Under the pieces are notes generated by a model, which saw only the letters and a program-made list of their open reading frames with translations, did no database searches and was not told the origin of the DNA. DNA of 15,635 nt from CAYHBO01 sp964354855. Its GTDB lineage: Bacteria; Babelota; Babeliae; Babelales; RVW-14. Made by a program: the position numbers and the translations under genes. Location: assembly GCA_964354855.1 (NCBI GenBank), contig CAYHBO010000037.1:1-15635 (forward strand), written 5' to 3'. Below are positions 1 through 7,722 of the stretch, piece by piece (the first letter of the stretch is position 1; every line of letters begins with the position of its first letter).

Positions 1-16
1 TGTGTGATGTACATTT

Positions 17-77
17 GGCTCTCCTTTTTTAGAACTATTTATAGTTTTTTACCAAAAAAAGAGAGCCATTTTTATTT
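17..77 (+). terminator. Probable intrinsic terminator of an upstream + strand gene
   Basis: The arms GGCTCTC (17-23) and GAGAGCC (61-67) pair perfectly. The stem continues through a T6/A6 tract after one mismatch, and a nested hairpin AACTAT-TT-ATAGTT (34-45 region) fills the loop. The right arm is followed on the + strand by a T-rich run (69-77), as in Rho-independent termination. The left side has no T run, so + is the favoured direction. The gene it would end lies outside the window. Confidence 0.5.
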
Positions 78-116
78 AACTCAGTCAACATAAGTCACCA
101 TTTCACGTTTATTGAA

Positions 117-325
117 ATGGATCAGAATGATGATCTAATCGCAAAAATAGCTCAAAAAAACAAGATGTATTGAATGATAACTTCAGCCGAAGTGTATTTT
201 TTAAGTTAGGCTAAAGTCCTGCACAAAGCCTTTTAGAACGTATCGAAGATGCTACAGAAGAAGCTGTAGAAGAAATTGAAAAAGATGTTAAAAAATTACT
301 GCATCCTGAAGATAATCGATTATAA
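117..325 (+). pseudogene. Decayed remnant of a small + strand gene
   Basis: No intact ORF is present, but the stretch reads like broken coding DNA. An ATG at 117 opens a frame (MDQNDDLIAKIAQKNKMY) that stops at 171-173. In another frame a coding-like run is broken by a TAA at 212-214 and resumes as SPAQSLLERIEDATEEAVEE, continuing as an acidic, helix-like, Glu/Lys-rich tail to a TAA at 323-325. That last piece has no ATG, GTG or TTG start. One frameshift and one in-frame stop would explain the pattern. The parent family is not recognisable. The alternative is ordinary intergenic DNA that happens to look coding. Confidence 0.3.
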
Positions 326-340
326 AAAAATAAATGTCAC

Positions 341-1285
341 TTATGATCGAGCCGGATTCGGCTCGATCACCAACAACCCCGGTCCCGCAACAATCTTGAT
401 ACTCGCTTGTTCTGCTGCTAACTCATTGCAAACACTTGCTTGATCAGCAAACGTTACCATCCAAGCTTCGACATCCCACACAAATCCTTTAGTCGTAACC
501 GTCACATTGTCTGGGTAAGAAAAAAAACCACACTTTGATCCAATAGAACCAGCAAAAATATAAGGTGAATCTTGTGTCCCAACATAACGTAACGTTTGAC
601 GTAAACCACGCATCAGCAACGGTCGACCGAATTTATAATATTTTTTTAAAAGATTTCTGTTCCACTCTGCATGATCTTCACGATCACCCGAAGCACCAAA
701 AATCGTAATCTTTGTAGCCCCGTGCTGATCACAAAACTCAATCCCTTTAGCGAGATCTGTTTTGTCTTGGCTTTTACTTGGCACAACCAGATAACCCTTG
801 TATTCGTATGGCTTGGAATCATCGGTAATAGCATCAAACGTTGCCAGTACTTTATCTGCCGCAACTGAATCAAAATCCCCAAGAAGTACGTGGTATGGAA
901 TTGATTTCTTATCGAGATAACTGCTTGCACCATCAAGCGCAATAACGGTGCTATTTTTGACTTCTTGGCGTAGAAGATTGTCGTCGATGGATGACCCGTT
1001 GGCAACAATGATGAAATTGGTTGATGGAAAGCGCTCAAATCCTTCGAGACGTCCGTCTTCGCTAAAGCTACGACGTGACTCCTCAGGACGAGCGCAGAAA
1101 TAATTATTGCTTACATGACACGGAACATTAGACTTGTCATCCTGAACTTGGTTCAGGATCCAGGCCTTCTCTCTTAAGTTTCTATTATTTTGATTAGATC
1201 CTGAACCAAGTTCAGGATAATAATCAGATTTTAAGTAGAACATATTTAACAGACTCAAAGCACATAACACAAGCCAAAGCCTCAC
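341..1285 (-). CDS. thiN: Thiamine pyrophosphokinase with a repeat-derived N-terminal extension
   Basis: The enzyme transfers pyrophosphate from ATP to thiamine to give thiamine diphosphate in the cytosol. Family motifs start only near residue 91: ANG (95-97), LDGASSYL (117-124), the acidic LLGDFDS (134-140), DKTDLA (174-179) and GASGDREDH (197-205), which matches the usual GGRxDH. The protein has 314 residues against about 210-230 for the family. The surplus is an N-terminal extension: a hydrophobic segment (1-18), then residues about 23-49 encoded by an 80-bp double palindrome and about 64-85 by a GRLEGFER element. The start is GTG at 1285, sharing one base with the maf stop and preceded by GGGG at 5 nt. 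The only later usual start is ATG at 1243, so the repeats seem to be translated either way. It is the last gene of the gyrA block. The kinase domain assignment is firm. Whether the extension is kept or cleaved is unknown. Confidence 0.85.
   Translation of the reverse strand: MRLWLVLCALSLLNMFYLKSDYYPELGSGSNQNNRNLREKAWILNQVQDDKSNVPCHVSNNYFCARPEESRRSFSEDGRLEGFERFPSTNFIIVANGSSIDDNLLRQEVKNSTVIALDGASSYLDKKSIPYHVLLGDFDSVAADKVLATFDAITDDSKPYEYKGYLVVPSKSQDKTDLAKGIEFCDQHGATKITIFGASGDREDHAEWNRNLLKKYYKFGRPLLMRGLRQTLRYVGTQDSPYIFAGSIGSKCGFFSYPDNVTVTTKGFVWDVEAWMVTFADQASVCNELAAEQASIKIVAGPGLLVIEPNPARS
344..369 (-). terminator. Hairpin at the 3' end of thiN, probable end of the gyrA-thiN block
   Basis: An 11-bp perfect stem, TGATCGAGCCG with its complement, encloses a 4-nt loop. 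It lies inside the last codons of thiN, directly before the TAA at 341-343. On the minus strand it is followed by a T-rich stretch (about 333-324), which fits an intrinsic terminator whose stem is also coding sequence. The T run starts roughly 9 nt after the stem, which is less compact than the classical form. Confidence 0.5.
1031..1095. repeat. GRLEGFER palindromic element, copy 1 (in thiN)
   Basis: This 65-bp imperfect inverted repeat is bounded by GCGCTC and GAGCGC. It shares the blocks CTCAAATCCTTCGAGACG and ACTCCTCAGGACGA with copy 2 at 2061-2115, and carries about 10 extra bases in the middle. On the minus strand it is translated as ARPEESRRSFSEDGRLEGF followed by ER, in the same frame as the copy in dprA. 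It appears mobile or amplified, and tolerated inside coding sequence. Confidence 0.8.
1139..1218. repeat. 80-bp double-palindrome (REP-pair-like) element inside thiN
   Basis: Two 21-bp units (1139-1159 and 1198-1218) are exact reverse complements of each other, separated by 38 bp. Each unit is itself a hairpin with 9-bp arms ATCCTGAAC/GTTCAGGAT around TTG or CAA. This is the architecture of paired REP sequences or a tiny inverted-repeat element. It is read in frame by thiN as residues about 23-49 (ending WILNQVQDD). I recall similar CCTGAACTTGGTTCAGG repeats in unrelated bacteria but cannot verify that here. Confidence 0.8.
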
Positions 1286-1902
1286 TAGAACCCCAGTTCA
1301 TTAAGAGCTTGTCGTACTTCATACAAAGGCAACCCAAGTGCAGCCGTCAAAGAACCATGAATAGATTTACAATAAACTTGTCCGCTGCCCTCAAGAATTC
1401 CAGCACCTGCAGAAAAGTAAACTTCTGGATGCCGTTCAAGATAATCATCTAGTTCATGTTCAGCCACCCAAAACTCTACACGAGCTTGTGTAACCCAATG
1501 CTTAAACGTATCAACGTTCCAATGCCGCCCATCCCAGATTCTTTTTTCCAAGCAACAGCCAGTAGCAACTTCAATCAAGCTTCCGTACATGGTACGCAAC
1601 ATGTGTTTTGCATGCTCTGCATCTTTTGGTTTGCCAAAGATTTCTCCGGTGTTCGTCGTACGAACCATAGAATCAGATGTTAGAACAAACAAATAATTTT
1701 GACCAACTTCTTGAACCGTTGGCAAAACTACATGCTGCATTTTATCTTGCGCAATCGCAAGCACCGTCCCAAAAAAATCGAGTCCAGAGATATCAACTTG
1801 TTCTGCGCTGTTTTGAGAAATAACCTGAAACGGAATCCCCGCTTCAGTTAATAATTTTTGACGTGATGATGATTGTGAACCAAGATATAACATATTCTTC
1901 AT
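1285..1902 (-). CDS. maf: Maf-family nucleotide pyrophosphatase
   Basis: Maf proteins hydrolyse non-canonical or surplus nucleoside triphosphates to monophosphates and have been linked to septum control. The N-terminus LYLGSQSSSRQKLL matches the family SxSxxR signature. Further family features are the SDS-containing acidic motif (residue region TSDSMVRT), GKPKDAEHAKHML, and a C-terminal GSLTAALGLPLYEV resembling the usual GSyxxVxGLPL. The chosen start, ATG at 1902, overlaps the dprA stop as ATGA, which favours translational coupling, and gives 205 residues. An in-frame ATG at 1917 would add five residues. It ends one base into the thiN start. Which nucleotide it prefers (dTTP/UTP type or other) cannot be told from the sequence alone. 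Confidence 0.88.
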   Translation of the reverse strand: MKNMLYLGSQSSSRQKLLTEAGIPFQVISQNSAEQVDISGLDFFGTVLAIAQDKMQHVVLPTVQEVGQNYLFVLTSDSMVRTTNTGEIFGKPKDAEHAKHMLRTMYGSLIEVATGCCLEKRIWDGRHWNVDTFKHWVTQARVEFWVAEHELDDYLERHPEVYFSAGAGILEGSGQVYCKSIHGSLTAALGLPLYEVRQALNELGF

Positions 1903-3104
1903 GAAGATAATTCCCATAAGCCTGAAAAAGTTTGTTGTGCTTTACCTTCAAGCTGTAACATGAAAAGTTTGTCTTGAAGATCATCAACGCCTAACCCGGT
2001 TTTTACACTGAGCTGATCTATAGAGAGACTTCCTTGGAGGTGATGAAGAATAGGATGGGCTAACGTCCGCTCAAATCCTTCGAGACGCCCTACGGACTCC
2101 TCAGGACGAACGTTAGTAATAATCGACATCTGTACCGGCCGTTGATCAGGAAAATCAGCAAACTCTTCAACAATATCATTCACGTTGTTAACCAGCTTAG
2201 CGCCCATGCCCACAAGCTTGTGTGTCCCTTCGCTCAACGGATGAAAGATCGACCCGGGAACCGCAAACACTTGTCGCCCTTGTTCAAGCGCAAATTCAGC
2301 GGTAATCAGCGCACCACTTTTAGCTGCAGCCTGTACCACTAAACAACCAACGCTTAATCCGGCAATTATCCGGTTGCGCACAGGAAAGTTAAAACGATCA
2401 GGAATCATTTCAAGTCTAAAGGGAGAAATAATCGCCCCGCCGGCTTGTACAATTGCTTGGAATAGCGGGATATTTTGTTCTGGATAAAGATTGAGTAACC
2501 CTGAACCCAATACCGCAATGGTTTGCCCACCAGCATTAACCGTAGCACGATGTGCCATGGTGTCAGCACCACGTGCACCACCGCTTACAATTTGCCAACC
2601 AACAGCAATTAATGGCGGAACCAAATGATTCGTAACTTGCTGAGCATACTCATCTGCAACACGAGCACCGATAACCGCCAAGCGCTTATCATAATGCGGC
2701 TCCAAAGAACCACGCACATACAACAACGGTGGTGGCATATTAATATGCCGCAGTGTTCGTGGGTATATTTCATCAAGCAACGTAATGATAAAAATATCAG
2801 AATGTTTTTGTAGCAAGATAAGTTCTTGCTCAAGAAACGTATGCGTTTGTAATCCCTGAACGAGAATACCAATTTGCGCAACTGAAAGCCCCGAAGGGTA
2901 CCAATCAGCAGCGGTCATCTGATAACAAACGTTTAGATCAATTGTCTTAACCGGTACTTTTAAGCTAATCCCGTTAATAAAATCGATAAGCCCTTCAAGC
3001 GCTTGTTTCTTGATTAAAAAATGTAATATTTTATGTATTCCTACGACACCGATGCCCTCAATGAGGGATAGATGGAGGAGAATACGATTATTTTGAGAAA
3101 TCAT
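1899..3104 (-). CDS. dprA: DNA processing protein DprA with an in-frame repeat in its linker
   Basis: DprA binds incoming single-stranded DNA in natural transformation and loads RecA. The 401-residue protein has an N-terminal helical region with an HhH/SAM-like IEGIGVVG segment (15-22). A Rossmann-like core starts at RLAVIGARVAD (141-151), with SGGARGAD (174-181), FPVRNRIIAGLS (240-251) and KSGALITAEFALEQGR (262-277). A C-terminal winged-helix-like domain covers about 350-401. Residues about 331-348, between core and winged helix, are encoded by the 55-bp palindromic element at 2061-2115, so the domain boundary tolerated an insertion. The start ATG at 3104 lies 9 nt after the Nudix gene. Competence genes are not seen nearby, so a general recombination role is also possible. 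Confidence 0.93.
   Translation of the reverse strand: MISQNNRILLHLSLIEGIGVVGIHKILHFLIKKQALEGLIDFINGISLKVPVKTIDLNVCYQMTAADWYPSGLSVAQIGILVQGLQTHTFLEQELILLQKHSDIFIITLLDEIYPRTLRHINMPPPLLYVRGSLEPHYDKRLAVIGARVADEYAQQVTNHLVPPLIAVGWQIVSGGARGADTMAHRATVNAGGQTIAVLGSGLLNLYPEQNIPLFQAIVQAGGAIISPFRLEMIPDRFNFPVRNRIIAGLSVGCLVVQAAAKSGALITAEFALEQGRQVFAVPGSIFHPLSEGTHKLVGMGAKLVNNVNDIVEEFADFPDQRPVQMSIITNVRPEESVGRLEGFERTLAHPILHHLQGSLSIDQLSVKTGLGVDDLQDKLFMLQLEGKAQQTFSGLWELSS
2061..2115. repeat. GRLEGFER palindromic element, copy 2 (in dprA)
   Basis: This 55-bp inverted repeat is bounded by TAACGT (2061-2066) and ACGTTA (2110-2115), with partly complementary inner arms. It shares CTCAAATCCTTCGAGACG and ACTCCTCAGGACGA with copy 1 at 1031-1095. 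On the minus strand it is read as NVRPEESVGRLEGFERTLA in the linker before the DprA winged helix, leaving the frame open. Confidence 0.8.
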
Positions 3105-3113
3105 GCAATTAAT

Positions 3114-3551
3114 TTAAAACTCTTGTGAAAACCGTTTAACCCATACTTTTACATCGTCGAACGTATTAAAATCAGGCTTCAAAATTTCTTCTATGGGGAC
3201 CCACATTAACCCCTCAGCTTCACGCTCACTGATCCGCAACTCTATATCTCCAACCGGAACCGCTAAGTAAATCAAATCAATATGTTCTAACTCACCAGGT
3301 TTTATGACGTTTACCTGCACCCCATATGGCCTTACACAACCACCTTTAACTACAGGTTTTTCTCCAAGTAGTCTGACTTGAAGACCCGTTTCTTCAAACG
3401 TTTCACGCAATGCGGCATCATCAGGAATTTCATTAGGATCAATTTTTCCACCCGGCGGAAGCCATTTACCCAATTTTCGATGGTTAAGAAAAAGAGACCG
3501 GAGACCGGTCTCTTCAAAAACATATACAGTCGCACAAAATAAACGAATCAT
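3114..3551 (-). CDS. Nudix hydrolase
   Basis: This 145-residue protein is nearly all Nudix domain. The Nudix box runs from GGKIDPNE (about 35-42) to RETFEETGL (about 50-58) and fits GX5EX7REUXEEXGU, which holds the catalytic Mg2+ ions. The family cleaves nucleoside diphosphates linked to another group. The substrate is not evident; oxidised or surplus nucleotides, dinucleotide polyphosphates or nucleotide sugars are all possible. The start ATG at 3551 has AGG 8 nt upstream. It sits 42 nt after gltX and 9 nt before dprA, co-directional with both. Presence beside maf suggests, but does not prove, nucleotide housekeeping. Confidence 0.85.
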   Translation of the reverse strand: MIRLFCATVYVFEETGLRSLFLNHRKLGKWLPPGGKIDPNEIPDDAALRETFEETGLQVRLLGEKPVVKGGCVRPYGVQVNVIKPGELEHIDLIYLAVPVGDIELRISEREAEGLMWVPIEEILKPDFNTFDDVKVWVKRFSQEF

Positions 3552-3593
3552 ACTATCTACCTAAAAATTCACTTAATTTATTACATATCACGA

Positions 3594-5042
3594 TTACAGG
3601 TGTAGGCTGGCATACGTTAATCGTCTAAGAACCTCTTCTCTGCCAACAATTTCAGCAAAATGAAAAATACTCGGGCCATGTCCAACCCCCGTCAACGCCA
3701 AGCGGAGGGGAAGTAAAAGCTTACCAAGTGGAATATTGAGTTCTTGTGCATACGCACGCAACATATGCTCTGTTGAAGCAGCATCAAACACAGGTAGTTG
3801 TTTATAATGTTCGGCTAACGTATTTAGATATTTAGCCGTTTCTACATTCCAACATTTTGCTTTTATCTTATCATCGAATAACGTTGGCGCTTTAAAGAAA
3901 AAATCAGTTAAATCAACAAAATCTGGAATTAAAACTGCACGATCTTTCATCAGATCTATAACTTTTTTAAGATAATCATCGTTGGCTACCCACCCTTTTT
4001 GCTGTACTAAAGGTCGTACTAACTCAAGCAAATAATCCGTTGATGATTTCATAATATACTGCTGATTTAACCACTGAAGCTTCTCAACATTAAAAACCGC
4101 TCCCGCACTTCCAACACGTTCAAGTGAAAACTCTTTAACAAGCTCTTCCATGTTAAAAACTTCACGGGTATCCCCTGGATTCCAACCCAATAACGCTACA
4201 AAATTTACCAGTGCTTCAGGTAAATATCCTTTGCCACAATATTCTTCAACCGCGACATCGCCTTGCCGTTTACTCAATTTACTACGGTCAGGATTAAGTA
4301 ACAGAGGTAAATGAACAAAGGTCGGCGCATCCCATCCAAAATATTGATACAACAAAAGATGCTTTGGGGTACTCGGCAGCCACTCTTCACCTCGAATAAT
4401 ATGTGAAATCTGCATTTCATGATCATCTACAACCACTGCCAAATGATACGTTGGATACCCATCAGACTTGATAAGCACCTGATCATCAACAACCTTATAC
4501 TGGAAAATTACCTCACCACGGACAACATCATTTACAATAATATCCCCAACAAGCGGAACTTTCATACGAATGACATAGGCGGCTGAAGCTTGGCGATTTT
4601 GAGCAACTTCTTCTTTGCTCAAATCACGACAATGACGATCATATGCTGGTGGCAAGTGATTAGCTTGCTGTTGTTTTCGCACCTGCTCTAACCGTTCAGA
4701 AGAACAGAAGCAATAATAGGCCTGCCCCTGTTCAAGTAATTGTTCTGCATGTTTTTGATAAATGGGTAATCGCTCTGACTGAATATATGATTGACAGACC
4801 CCAGATTTTCCGGGGCCCTCATCATAAACCATGCCCGCCCAAAGAAGGGTTTTAACCATATTATCAACGGCACCGACAACTTCACGTGATTTGTCGGTAT
4901 CTTCAATACGTAAAAGAAACTTGCCATTATTTTTCTTGGCCCACAGATAGCTGTAAAGAGCTGTACGCAACCCTCCAACGTGTAAATAACCCGTTGGACT
5001 TGGAGCAAAACGAGTACGAACATTATTATTGATCATGACCAT
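3594..5042 (-). CDS. gltX: Glutamate--tRNA ligase
   Basis: A class I aminoacyl-tRNA synthetase that charges tRNA-Glu with glutamate. At 482 residues it has normal bacterial length. The first class I motif is RFAPSPTGYLHVGG (HVGG at 21-24) and the second is KLSKRQG (from residue 255). A zinc-knuckle-like pattern is visible: Cys111, Cys113 and, 24 residues on, Cys138. The next ligand position, a His in E. coli, is Asp140 here. RGEEWLPSTPKHLLLYQYFGW is typical of the catalytic domain. The start ATG at 5042 shares one base with the gyrA stop (TAATG); a second ATG lies at 5036. If the genome lacks GlnRS, this enzyme would also mischarge tRNA-Gln for the GatCAB route, but that cannot be judged from this window. 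Confidence 0.96.
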   Translation of the reverse strand: MVMINNNVRTRFAPSPTGYLHVGGLRTALYSYLWAKKNNGKFLLRIEDTDKSREVVGAVDNMVKTLLWAGMVYDEGPGKSGVCQSYIQSERLPIYQKHAEQLLEQGQAYYCFCSSERLEQVRKQQQANHLPPAYDRHCRDLSKEEVAQNRQASAAYVIRMKVPLVGDIIVNDVVRGEVIFQYKVVDDQVLIKSDGYPTYHLAVVVDDHEMQISHIIRGEEWLPSTPKHLLLYQYFGWDAPTFVHLPLLLNPDRSKLSKRQGDVAVEEYCGKGYLPEALVNFVALLGWNPGDTREVFNMEELVKEFSLERVGSAGAVFNVEKLQWLNQQYIMKSSTDYLLELVRPLVQQKGWVANDDYLKKVIDLMKDRAVLIPDFVDLTDFFFKAPTLFDDKIKAKCWNVETAKYLNTLAEHYKQLPVFDAASTEHMLRAYAQELNIPLGKLLLPLRLALTGVGHGPSIFHFAEIVGREEVLRRLTYASLHL

Positions 5043-7588
5043 TACTCTGCAGCATCTTGAATTTCTTGCTCAACCAAAGTCATTGGATCAGCAAGAACCG
5101 CTTCTACATTAGCAAGCTCAGGACTATCAAGTGGCTCTTCAGGGCAGAAGGCAACTAACGCTGAAAGTTCTTGATTCTCATCAAGTCTTACCAAACGCAC
5201 CCCTTTTGCTTGACGTCCCATGGTACGCACTTCATGCGGGGCAAGACGAATGACTTTACCATTCGTATCGATCAACAGAATTTCTGATTCATCTGAAACT
5301 TGTGCAAGCCCAACAACGCTGCCGTTTCTTCCACCAGTAGGAATGGTTCTAACACCAACCCCGCCACGATGAGCTACACGGAAATCTACAATCGCAACAC
5401 GCTTACCGTAACCAGCAGACGTTGCAAACAGAAGATCACTGCTCTTGTCAGTCACAATTTCCATGCCAACAACCGCATCACCTTTGCGCAGTAAAACACC
5501 ACGAACACCAACCGCTTGTCGACCCATTGAACGAACTTCTTTTTCACTAAAGCGAATTCCTTGTCCATGCAAGGTGGCTAGGACAACATCATCGTTACCT
5601 GAGCTTACCAAGCAGAATGCAAGTTCATCACCCTCAGCAAGGCCCAATGCTCTGATACCGGTGCTACGCACTTTTTCAAAATCAGTTGCATCAGTTTTCT
5701 TAATCGTACCATTTCTGGTAACCATGACCACAAACTTTCCGGTCATTTCACGCATACAAAGCAATTTAACAATGGATTCACCAGCTTGAAGTTCAAGCAA
5801 GTTAACAATTGCTCTTCCTTTTGCGGTACGAGATCCTTCAGGAACTTCAAAAACTTGTAGGGTAAATATACGACCCGTATTAGTAAAGAACAGCAATTCA
5901 TCATGCGTTTTTGCTACAAAAGCATCTTGCATGATGTCTTCACCATCGGTCAAATCAGCCATGCCCTTTTTACCCTTACCGCCGCGATGTTGAACCGCAT
6001 AGGTATCAAGTTGAACACGCTTTACATAACCTTTACGCGTTAACGTAACCAACACTTCTTCGTCAGGAATTAAATCAGCTTCACTTAGTACATCAACCGC
6101 GCCTTCGATTCTGGTCAAGCGCTTGTCACCATACTGATTTCTAATATCTTCAAGTTCAGTTACAATTTCACGTTTTAATATGGAGTCATCTGCAAGAATT
6201 AACTCTAACGCTGCAATAATCGTGCGTAGTTCAGAAATTTCTGCATGAATTTTGCTTTGCTCCATAGCGGTCAAGCGTTGAAGACGCATTTCAAGAATTG
6301 CTTTTGCTTGTTCATCAGAAAGCCCAAATCGTGCATGTAACTGCAGCGAGGCCGCTTCTACCGATTCAGACCCTTTGATCAATACAATAACTTCATCAAT
6401 ACTGTTAAGCGCTATAATTAATCCATGTAAAATATGCTCACGAGCTTTGTTTTTTGCTAAATCAAACTCGGTACGCTTAGTGATAACTTCTTTTCGATGC
6501 ACCAAGAAATGATCAATCGTCTCACGCAAGGTAAACAATAATGGACGATTTTGATGTAAAGCAAGCATGATGATCGACATAGATGTTTGTAGTGACGTAT
6601 GTTTATAAAGCTGATTCAAGATTACATCAGGAATTTCACCTCGTTTAAGCTCAATCACCAGGCGAATACCACGACGATCAGACTCATCACGAATATTTGA
6701 AATACCTTCAATAACTTTATCTTTAACCAGATCAGCAATTTTAGTAATCAGATCAGATTTATTAACTTGATACGGCAACTCGGTAACAATTAATGCATGG
6801 TGTTTTTTATTTTCTTCAACATTAATAACACCACGAACAATCACTTTACCATGACCAGTACGATAAGCTTTTACAATGCCGGCACGACCACAAATAATAC
6901 CACCGGTTGGAAAATCAGGTGCTGGAATTAACTCAAATAATTTTTCTTCTGAAAGATTTGGGTCATTTAAAATGGCAATGCACGCATTCACCACTTCAGT
7001 AAGGTTATGTGGAGGAACCGAAGTTGCCATTCCTACCGCAATACCAACAGAACCGTTAATCAATAAATTTGGAATACGAGCCGGAAGAACCGTTGGTTCA
7101 GTACGTGACTCATCAAAGTTTGGAACGAAATAGACGGTATTCTTTTCGATATCGGCAAGCATTTCGCGAGCAATTTTTGCCATGCGTACTTCGGTATAAC
7201 GCATCGCTGCCGCATTGTCACCATCAACCGATCCCCAGTTACCTTGACCATCAAGCAATGGATATCGTTTATTAAAAATTTGTACTAACCCAACCATCGA
7301 TTGATAAATAGCACCATCACCATGTGGATGATAATTACCAATTACTTCCCCCACTACAGTTGCCGATTTACGGGGAGCCTTTTCATGATAGTAACCCAGC
7401 TTATGCATCGCATACAAAATGCGACGATGCACCGGTTTTAAACCATCTCTGACATCAGGAAGGGCTCGACTCACAATGACTGACATTGCATAATCAAGAA
7501 ACGACGTTCTTAACTCTTTTTCAATTGACAACAACGAAACGCTTGGAATAATAGCGCCTGCGTCTCTGCCATCGTTACCGGTAGACAT
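5042..7588 (-). CDS. gyrA: DNA gyrase subunit A
   Basis: The breakage-reunion subunit of DNA gyrase, which with GyrB introduces negative supercoils. The protein has 848 residues. The N-terminal core includes YHPHGD (86-91) and AAMRYTEVRMA with catalytic Tyr131 (E. coli Tyr122). A long coiled-coil region with EMRLQRLTAMEQ follows. The GyrA-box-like QHRGGKG (533-539) starts the beta-pinwheel C-terminal domain, which separates it from ParC. The tail is acidic. In the quinolone-binding region the residues at E. coli Ser83 and Asp87 are Gly92 and Gln96. The start ATG at 7588 has GAGG 5 nt upstream. It is the first gene of the minus-strand block and is tightly joined to gltX. Confidence 0.97.
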   Translation of the reverse strand: MSTGNDGRDAGAIIPSVSLLSIEKELRTSFLDYAMSVIVSRALPDVRDGLKPVHRRILYAMHKLGYYHEKAPRKSATVVGEVIGNYHPHGDGAIYQSMVGLVQIFNKRYPLLDGQGNWGSVDGDNAAAMRYTEVRMAKIAREMLADIEKNTVYFVPNFDESRTEPTVLPARIPNLLINGSVGIAVGMATSVPPHNLTEVVNACIAILNDPNLSEEKLFELIPAPDFPTGGIICGRAGIVKAYRTGHGKVIVRGVINVEENKKHHALIVTELPYQVNKSDLITKIADLVKDKVIEGISNIRDESDRRGIRLVIELKRGEIPDVILNQLYKHTSLQTSMSIIMLALHQNRPLLFTLRETIDHFLVHRKEVITKRTEFDLAKNKAREHILHGLIIALNSIDEVIVLIKGSESVEAASLQLHARFGLSDEQAKAILEMRLQRLTAMEQSKIHAEISELRTIIAALELILADDSILKREIVTELEDIRNQYGDKRLTRIEGAVDVLSEADLIPDEEVLVTLTRKGYVKRVQLDTYAVQHRGGKGKKGMADLTDGEDIMQDAFVAKTHDELLFFTNTGRIFTLQVFEVPEGSRTAKGRAIVNLLELQAGESIVKLLCMREMTGKFVVMVTRNGTIKKTDATDFEKVRSTGIRALGLAEGDELAFCLVSSGNDDVVLATLHGQGIRFSEKEVRSMGRQAVGVRGVLLRKGDAVVGMEIVTDKSSDLLFATSAGYGKRVAIVDFRVAHRGGVGVRTIPTGGRNGSVVGLAQVSDESEILLIDTNGKVIRLAPHEVRTMGRQAKGVRLVRLDENQELSALVAFCPEEPLDSPELANVEAVLADPMTLVEQEIQDAAE

Positions 7589-7593
7589 GTATA

Positions 7594-7615
7594 CCTCAAT
7601 TCAACTCTTTTTATA
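7594..7615 (-). promoter_or_regulatory. gyrA ribosome binding site and possible -10 box
   Basis: On the minus strand GAGG (7597-7594) lies 5 nt before the gyrA ATG. A TATAAA (7615-7610) could be a -10 box, but it would leave a leader of only about 14 nt, and no good -35 is seen at 16-18 bp. The ribosome binding site is convincing; the promoter is not. Confidence 0.3.
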
Positions 7616-7722
7616 CAGAAAATAAGCCATTAAACCCTACAAGGATACCGACGTTTACCCGGTTAGGCAAGAAAATGACTTTCCATTTTGAGGTAATATT
7701 TTTTCCGTTCCAAAAAGTAACT

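Noticed and set aside
646..1038. 130-codon minus-strand ORF overlapping thiN
   Set aside because: It lies in another frame inside the well-supported kinase domain and resembles no family.
1031..1095. Sequencing or assembly error creating the odd ThiN N-terminus
   Set aside because: The frame stays open through two elements, and a related element is also in frame in dprA, which argues for genuine insertions.
2609..2881. Second-frame ORF inside dprA
   Set aside because: It overlaps the conserved Rossmann core entirely and has no independent support.
5300..5789. + strand ORFs opposite gyrA
   Set aside because: Antisense to the conserved GyrA C-terminal domain, with no ribosome binding site or recognisable product.
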